In this document: in pieces, positions 5,805-10,518 of the stretch
Layout of the letters: each line of letters begins with the position of its first letter
Numbering within the stretch: position 1 is the stretch's first letter
Source of the DNA: JBBRLA01 sp038231615
Lineage (GTDB): Bacteria; Myxococcota_A; Polyangia; Palsa-1104; JAEUJZ01
Direction of reading: 5' to 3'
Length of the DNA: 10,518 nt
Assembly: GCA_038231615.1 (NCBI GenBank)
Contig: JBBRLA010000270.1
Span: 1-10,518 of the forward strand
The notes under the pieces: model-generated
What the model was told of the DNA's origin: nothing
The model's input: the letters and a program-made list of their open reading frames with translations, nothing else
Database searches by the model: none
Translations under genes and position numbers: made by a program

Positions 5805-8414
5805 ATGTCCACCCCCCTGCGCAGCCAATATCTGGAGATCAAGCGCCGCCACCCGGGCCTGATTCTCTTGTTCCAGGTCGGCGACTTTTACGAGACTTTT
5901 GACGAGGATGCCCGGGTGCTGGCCCGTGATCTGGGGGTCACGCTGACGCGCAAGTGGTTCGGCAAGGATGACGTACACCCGCTGGCCGGCGTGCCGGTGC
6001 GCTCGCTCGAAAGCCACCTGCAGAAACTGATCCAGATGGGCCACCGAGTCGCCGTGTGCGACCAGGTTACCCTGCCGGGCAAGGGACTGGTCGAGCGCGA
6101 GGTCGTGCGCATCATCACCCCGGGGACCGTCATGGAACCCGGTCTTCTGCGCGGGCGCGAGAGCAATTACCTGGCCTGCCTGCTGCTTTCCGGCCGCGCC
6201 ATCGGCCTGTCCTACGCCGACGTGAGCACCGGCGAGTTCCGCACCACCGAACTGGATCTTTCCCAGGCCCTGGCCGAGCTGCACCGCATCGGCCCGGCGG
6301 AGCTGCTGGTGCAAAAGGGGCTCGACTTCTCGCGTCTGGAGCCGACCGCCTTGTCCCAGCCCCGTCCCGGCGCGGTGACCGAGATCTCCGAGGCCCAGGC
6401 CGACCTTTCGGCGGCGCGGCAGGCGCTCCTGGATCACTTCGGCGTGCTCTCCCTTCAGGCCTACGGCTGCGAAAACCTCCCTCTGTCGACCGGCGCCGCG
6501 GGGGCCCTTTTGCTCTACCTGCGCGACACCCAGCCCGACGCACTCTTGAACCTGACCTCCCTTTCCAGCTACCAGGCCGACCGCTTTTTGCTTCTCGATC
6601 AGCAGACCCTGGGCGATCTGGAGGTCTTCGGGAGCTGGCAAGGAAATGCCGGCCCCGAGCGCCACACCTCCCTGGTGGCGGCCATCGATCTGACCGCCAC
6701 GACCCTGGGCGGGCGCCTGCTCCGGCGCTGGCTGCGGCAGCCGCTCCTCGATCTGCCGGAGCTGCGCGGCCGGCACGACGCGATCGAGTGGCTGCTTTCC
6801 CGCGAGCCCCTGCGCGCCCGGCTGCGCCAGTCCCTCAACGAAGTGCTCGACGTGGAGCGCCTGCTCGGCAGGATCCGCCGCCGCCTGGCGGTGCCCGCGG
6901 AGGTCCAGGGGCTCTCGCAGAGCCTGCGCGCCGCCGCCGAGGTCCGCGCCAGCCTGGTGCATCATGCGGCCCCGGCGTTTTTCCTCGATCCGTTGTCCCC
7001 GTGCGACGACCTGATCGGGCTGATTGGGCAGGTCCTCGATCAGGCTGCCATCCGCGCCGGTCACTCCCGCGAGCTGGACCAACTGCGCGATGCCCTGACC
7101 GGCGGGCGCCGCTTCCTGGCCGAGCTGGAGAAACGGGAGCGCCAGCGCACCGGCATCCGTTCTCTGAAGGTCAGCTTCAACAAGGTTTATGGCTACTACA
7201 TCGAGGTCACCAAGCCCAACCTGCGCCTGGTCCCGGGAGACTACCTGCGCAAGCAAAGCCTGGCCCACGCCGAGCGCTTCTTCACCCTGGAGTTGAAGGA
7301 GCACGAATCCTTCATCGCCAACGCCAGGGAGCGCATCGCCGAGCTGGAGGCCAGCCTGTACCAACAACTCTGCGAGCAGATCGGCAGTCACCACGAACGC
7401 CTGTGCCGCCTGGCCGGGGGCCTCGCGTACATCGACCTGTGCAGTGCCCTGGCCGAGGGCGCAGCCCGCTTTGGCTACGTCCGCCCGGAACTGGTTGACT
7501 GTGAGCACGACCTCAGCGGACTCACCATCACCGCCGGCAGGCACCCCATCGTCGAGCAGCTCCTGCCGGCCGGGCGCTTCGTGCCCAACGACACGGTCCT
7601 GTGTCCCCAGGCGCCCGACGGCACCCAGATCATGCTCCTCACCGCGCCCAACATGGCCGGCAAGTCGGTCTACCTGCGGCAGGTGGCGCTCATCTGTCTT
7701 TTGGCGCAGGCCGGCTGCTTCGTGCCCGCCACCGCCGCTCGCCTGCCGCTCCTCGATCGTATCTTCACCCGCATCGGCCTGGCCGATCATACCACCCGCG
7801 GCCATTCCAGCTTCATGGGCGAGATGGTCGAGACCGCCCACATTCTGCACCACGCCACCCCGCGCAGCCTGGTGCTTTTGGACGAGATCGGCCGCGGCAC
7901 CGCCACCGCCGACGGGGTCTCCATTGCCCGCGCGGTACTGGAGTACCTGCACAACCACCCTCGCGTTCGCGCCCTGACCCTCTTCGCCACCCACTACCAC
8001 GAGCTGACCGCCTGCGCCGACTACCTGCCCCGGGTACACAACTTCCACCTGTCCGTGCGCGAGCACGACGGCAGGGTCGAGTACCTGCACCAGGTCAAGC
8101 CCGGCGCCGCCGAGCGCAGCTTCGGCTTGCACGTGGCCCAGCTTGCCGGGATGCCGCGGCCGGTGCTGCGCCGCGCACAGGAACTGCTGCTGGAACATCA
8201 GTCGGCGGCCCAGATCCCCCCGGCCGCGCCCGTCTCGGGCCTGAAGCCTCCGTGGCTCCGCGCGCTCCTTGACCTGGACATCAACGAACTGAGCCCGGTT
8301 GCGGCCCTGACCCAGCTCTATCAGTTGCAGCAGCAGGCCCGCGGCCCGGCCGAGGCCGCCCCGGCGGAGCCGGAGCATCGCCTGCTCCCCTTGCAAGTGA
8401 AGGAAGGGAAGTAA
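5805..8414 (+). CDS. mutS: DNA mismatch repair protein MutS
   Basis: This 869-residue MutS1-type protein recognises mismatches and small loops and recruits MutL after ATP-driven conversion to a sliding clamp. Domain I carries the mismatch-wedge motif G-D-F-Y-E (26-30, F28 and E30). The clamp region includes V-S-F-N-K-V-Y-G-Y-Y-I-E-V-T-K (about 455-469). The ATPase domain has Walker A as A-P-N-M-A-G-K-S-V (614-622), Walker B V-L-L-D-E-I-G-R-G-T and the switch H in T-H-Y-H-E-L-T. The C-terminal L-D-I-N-E-L-S-P and following helix (near 825-845) are normal for MutS1. Walker A deviates from the common G-P-N-M-x-G-K-S-T at its first and last residues, and the signature region reads A-D-H-T-T-R-G-H-S-S-F-M-G-E-M in place of a more usual D-D-L-A-x-G-x-S-T-F-M-V-E-M. 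The gene starts 4 nt after the winged-helix protein's stop and has no clear ribosome binding site of its own. No mutL or mutH is in the window. Confidence 0.97.
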   Translation: MSTPLRSQYLEIKRRHPGLILLFQVGDFYETFDEDARVLARDLGVTLTRKWFGKDDVHPLAGVPVRSLESHLQKLIQMGHRVAVCDQVTLPGKGLVEREVVRIITPGTVMEPGLLRGRESNYLACLLLSGRAIGLSYADVSTGEFRTTELDLSQALAELHRIGPAELLVQKGLDFSRLEPTALSQPRPGAVTEISEAQADLSAARQALLDHFGVLSLQAYGCENLPLSTGAAGALLLYLRDTQPDALLNLTSLSSYQADRFLLLDQQTLGDLEVFGSWQGNAGPERHTSLVAAIDLTATTLGGRLLRRWLRQPLLDLPELRGRHDAIEWLLSREPLRARLRQSLNEVLDVERLLGRIRRRLAVPAEVQGLSQSLRAAAEVRASLVHHAAPAFFLDPLSPCDDLIGLIGQVLDQAAIRAGHSRELDQLRDALTGGRRFLAELEKRERQRTGIRSLKVSFNKVYGYYIEVTKPNLRLVPGDYLRKQSLAHAERFFTLELKEHESFIANARERIAELEASLYQQLCEQIGSHHERLCRLAGGLAYIDLCSALAEGAARFGYVRPELVDCEHDLSGLTITAGRHPIVEQLLPAGRFVPNDTVLCPQAPDGTQIMLLTAPNMAGKSVYLRQVALICLLAQAGCFVPATAARLPLLDRIFTRIGLADHTTRGHSSFMGEMVETAHILHHATPRSLVLLDEIGRGTATADGVSIARAVLEYLHNHPRVRALTLFATHYHELTACADYLPRVHNFHLSVREHDGRVEYLHQVKPGAAERSFGLHVAQLAGMPRPVLRRAQELLLEHQSAAQIPPAAPVSGLKPPWLRALLDLDINELSPVAALTQLYQLQQQARGPAEAAPAEPEHRLLPLQVKEGK

Positions 8415-8439
8415 AGCGGAGGACCCCGGGCCGGTTTTC

Positions 8440-8745
8440 TTATTCAGGCAAGGTATACTTCGTCGGGCGCTCCTTGCTCTGCCGAAACACCACCAGCATG
8501 TGGCCGATGGAGAACACCGGGAAAAGCCCTGGCAACTTCTCCGAAAGAAGTGCGGCCACGGCGTCCTTGTCGTCTGCCTCGCCCGCGTTGCGGTTCACCT
8601 TGATCTTGATGAGTTCGAGGTTTTCCAGGGCCGCTGAAAGCTCGGCGATCAGGGCCGGCGTGACGCCGCCCTTGCCAATTTGAATGACGGGCCGCAGGTG
8701 GTGCGCCGCCGCCTTGAGATACGTTCGTTGCTTTGAGGTGAGCAT
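8440..8745 (-). CDS. yhbY: YhbY-family CRM-domain RNA-binding protein
   Basis: The 101-residue protein is a single CRM (chloroplast splicing and ribosome maturation) domain. The family signature is clear: L-T-S-K-Q-R-x-Y-L near the start, A-H-H-L-R-P-V-I-Q-I-G-K-G-G-V-T (14-29) containing the GxxG RNA-binding loop, and E-L-I-K-I-K-V (44-50). E. coli YhbY associates with pre-50S ribosomal particles, so a cytoplasmic role in large-subunit assembly is expected. The ATG at 8745 has AAGG (8751-8754, read on the minus strand) 5 nt upstream. It is convergent with mutS, with 25 nt between the stops, and divergent from the lipoprotein gene. Confidence 0.93.
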   Translation of the reverse strand: MLTSKQRTYLKAAAHHLRPVIQIGKGGVTPALIAELSAALENLELIKIKVNRNAGEADDKDAVAALLSEKLPGLFPVFSIGHMLVVFRQSKERPTKYTLPE

Positions 8746-8861
8746 GTGGCCCTTGCATCATTGAGAAGACAAGACAAGCCAGGGGCGTGTTAGCAGAAAC
8801 CGCCGCCCAAATCCAGCGGCGCCATCCGCGGCCCCGGCAGTGCATGCTTCATCCGCTGGTT

Positions 8862-8878
8862 CCGCCCGGCGGGTTTTT
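8862..8878 (+). terminator. Possible small intrinsic terminator or leader hairpin
   Basis: A short GC stem CCGC (8862-8865)/GCGG (8869-8872) is followed by G and five T (8874-8878). It stands 30 nt before the lipoprotein start, where no plus-strand gene ends, so it would act on a leader transcript or on read-through. An alternative fold pairs 8800-8804 with 8868-8872 and 8813-8819 with 8853-8859. The stem is very short, so this is tentative. Confidence 0.25.
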
Positions 8879-8896
8879 CTGCGAACATGGGGTCAC

Positions 8897-8903
8897 AAGG
8901 AGG
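8897..8903 (+). promoter_or_regulatory. Strong Shine-Dalgarno site for the lipoprotein gene
   Basis: AAGGAGG lies 5 nt before the ATG at 8909, a near-perfect match to the 16S rRNA 3' end. It fixes the start of the long plus-strand frame and excludes the out-of-frame ATG at 8887. It is the strongest ribosome binding site in the window. Confidence 0.85.
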
Positions 8904-8908
8904 CATTC

Positions 8909-10518
8909 ATGTCCCCGCACCGTGGCGCGGCAAGGTCCCGCGCCCTCGCGCCGTTCGAGCTTTACCTATGGGCCGGCCTCTCCTGGTTCTTCCTGACCGG
9001 CTGCCAGGACGACGGGAGCTGCCTGGGTGGCGGCACCGACTGCCAGGTCGCCAGCCCCTGCCCCACCCTCAGCTTCCCCGCCTGCACCGACACACTGGAG
9101 CTGCGCACCTTGATCCTGGGCGACAAGGTCCCCGGCGGCCTCGACGCCCTCGGCGGGCGCGACGATGTGCTTCTCGGCAACGGCACCGCCGTAGCGGTCA
9201 TCGCCGGCCTGGGCAACCAGAACTACCTCGATCCCAACGGCGGCTCGATCCTCGACCTCTCGGTGCGCGGCAAGGACGACGACTCCCTGAACCAATTCCT
9301 TCAGGTGGTGGGCATCCTTCCCAGGGACGCCGCCCACTACACCTCGATCAAGCTCATCGACGAGCGCCCCCGGCGCGTGGCGGTGCAGGTCCAAGGCACG
9401 CTGGACGCCGTCCCCGGCGCCACCCTCTACACCCTTTATGAGATCCGCCCCTGCGAACCCGGCGTGCGCGTGCGCACCGAGTTGGTGAACGGCACTCCGG
9501 ACCCGCAGCTCTATGCCCTGGGCGATGGCTTCTACTGGAGCGGGCGCGAGGCCCTGCCCTTCACCCCCACGATCGGCACCGGCTTCAGCCACCCCGACTT
9601 CACCCTCACCACCATCAACGACGCCTATCAGAGCGCCCCCTTCCTGGCGGCCTCCGGCCATGCCCCGCCCGCCGCCAGCTACGCCGTGGTTGGGTGCAGT
9701 CAGGGGGGCGGCGACAGCCTGCTCGAAGGCTTCCAGAGCCAGCAGGTCTCCGCCTTCGGCCTGCCCCGCACGGTGGTGGCGCCCAGGGACTACCTGGTTT
9801 ACGAACGTTTCCTGGCCGTCGCGCCCCGCGGCGACGTGGCCGGCGCCGCCGACATCGCCCAGGGCGTGCGCTCCCGCCTTCGGGGCGAGAGCGCCTACCG
9901 CATCACGGGGCAGGTACACAACCTGCCCGCCGCCGCCATCAGCGAGCGCGAGGCCTCGATCCTCATCAGCGCCGGCACGCTCCAGACGCCGCTTTCCAGC
10001 CGCACCCCGCTGACCCAGGTGGTGCCCGCCGCCGACGGCAGCTTCTCCGCCCTTTTGCCCGCCGCCGGCAACTACGTCATCGAGCTTCATTCGTTCGGCA
10101 AGCTGGTGGATCAGCGAGAGGCCCTGGCGATCACCGGCGACCGCGACGTGGGCGCTCTGAGCATCCCCCTTATCGCCCGCCTGACCGCCACCGCCAAGGA
10201 TTCAATTAACGGTCAGCGCCTCGATATCGAGGTCTTCGTGGTCCCGGCGGACGACAAGACGCGGCTGGCCACCACGGGCAACTTCCACGGGCAGTTCGAC
10301 ACCTGCTCTCCGTGGCTGGGACCGCCGCCGGGGCAATCCCCCGCCTGCAACCGCTTCCTGGTCCCGGCCAAGAACATGGGCGGCCCGGTGGAGATCCCGC
10401 AGGGCAACTACTTCTTCTACGCCTATCATGGGCCCTTCTATACCCTCCAGCGGCAGACCCTGAACCTGGGGCCGGGGGACACCACCCTCGACTTCGCCCT
10501 GACGCCCCTTATGCTGAT
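8909..10518 (+). CDS. Large secreted lipoprotein, 3' end beyond window (possible CehA/McbA-type metallohydrolase N-terminal part)
   Basis: The frame is open from the ATG at 8909 to the window edge (536 codons, no stop). A hydrophobic segment ends in a perfect lipobox L-T-G-C (29-32), with C32 as the lipidated residue and Q at +2. The region just after is Cys-rich (38, 45, 51, 59). Residues about 63-325 form a beta-rich domain with G-G-R-D-D-V-L-L-G-N-G (82-92), G-N-Q-N-Y-L (102-107), D-D-S-L-N-Q (124-129), E-I-R-P-C-E-P-G-V-R-V-R-T (178-190) and D-G-F-Y-W-S-G-R-E-A (206-215). Residues about 330-425 resemble a carboxypeptidase-regulatory-like beta-sandwich. From memory, similar sequences occur at the N-terminus of large myxobacterial lipoproteins whose C-terminal half is a PHP/CehA-type metallohydrolase. 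That half would lie outside the window, so function is not shown here. No catalytic His/Asp cluster is visible yet. Confidence 0.85.
   Translation, partial: MSPHRGAARSRALAPFELYLWAGLSWFFLTGCQDDGSCLGGGTDCQVASPCPTLSFPACTDTLELRTLILGDKVPGGLDALGGRDDVLLGNGTAVAVIAGLGNQNYLDPNGGSILDLSVRGKDDDSLNQFLQVVGILPRDAAHYTSIKLIDERPRRVAVQVQGTLDAVPGATLYTLYEIRPCEPGVRVRTELVNGTPDPQLYALGDGFYWSGREALPFTPTIGTGFSHPDFTLTTINDAYQSAPFLAASGHAPPAASYAVVGCSQGGGDSLLEGFQSQQVSAFGLPRTVVAPRDYLVYERFLAVAPRGDVAGAADIAQGVRSRLRGESAYRITGQVHNLPAAAISEREASILISAGTLQTPLSSRTPLTQVVPAADGSFSALLPAAGNYVIELHSFGKLVDQREALAITGDRDVGALSIPLIARLTATAKDSINGQRLDIEVFVVPADDKTRLATTGNFHGQFDTCSPWLGPPPGQSPACNRFLVPAKNMGGPVEIPQGNYFFYAYHGPFYTLQRQTLNLGPGDTTLDFALTPLML

Noticed and set aside
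6056..7498. 480-codon plus-strand frame inside mutS in another phase
   Set aside because: Out-of-phase shadow; Pro/Arg/Ala-rich composition with no motif, while the mutS frame is fully conserved.
5784..8396. 870-codon minus-strand open frame covering mutS almost entirely
   Set aside because: It is antisense to an unmistakable MutS. Its Gly/Gln/Ala-rich product is what strong third-position G/C bias gives on the opposite strand, and no domain is recognisable.
8415..8439. Bidirectional terminator between mutS and yhbY
   Set aside because: There is a TTTTCTT tract, but the stem before it is only about three base pairs, too weak to claim.
8966..10090. 374-codon minus-strand frame opposite the lipoprotein gene
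   Set aside because: The plus-strand frame has a strong ribosome binding site, a lipobox and ordered domains, so the opposite frame is a shadow.

Overview
This is a GC-rich bacterial chromosomal window in which most genes show the strong third-position G/C bias that also opens long antisense frames. Large lipoproteins, an Uma2-type PD-(D/E)XK protein and a cysteine-rich Sel1/Hcp-like lipoprotein next to housekeeping genes suggest a Myxococcota or other deltaproteobacterial lineage. This assignment rests on gene style alone, because no rRNA or strong marker is present.

Layout. Positions 1-163 hold no gene but form a large, nearly perfect inverted repeat with an inner hairpin. A minus-strand cluster follows, in transcription order: a TerB-like protein (2057-1683), an Uma2-like protein (1601-678) and a Sel1-repeat lipoprotein (673-164). 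The last two are separated by only 4 nt. Divergent from the cluster is a biotin operon, bioA (2156-3475) and bioD (3484-4191). Convergent with bioD is an RlpA-like double-psi beta-barrel protein (4616-3855), whose reading frame runs through the end of its domain and antisense into bioD. Positions 4617-5068 are a less GC-rich, GATC-dense gap.

The next unit pairs a winged-helix protein with a PD-(D/E)XK-like domain (5069-5800) and mutS (5805-8414), again 4 nt apart. A convergent yhbY (8745-8440) follows. The window ends inside a large lipoprotein gene (8909 onward) with a strong ribosome binding site and no stop before the window edge.

Function. BioA and BioD carry out two consecutive steps of biotin synthesis (KAPA to DAPA to dethiobiotin). 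MutS recognises mismatches, and the co-directional nuclease-like protein in front of it is the most intriguing partner gene here. YhbY is an RNA-binding ribosome-assembly factor. RlpA acts on the cell envelope. The TerB/Uma2/Sel1 genes have no firm shared role. I see no CRISPR array, no transposase, no tRNA or rRNA, and no complete defence island.
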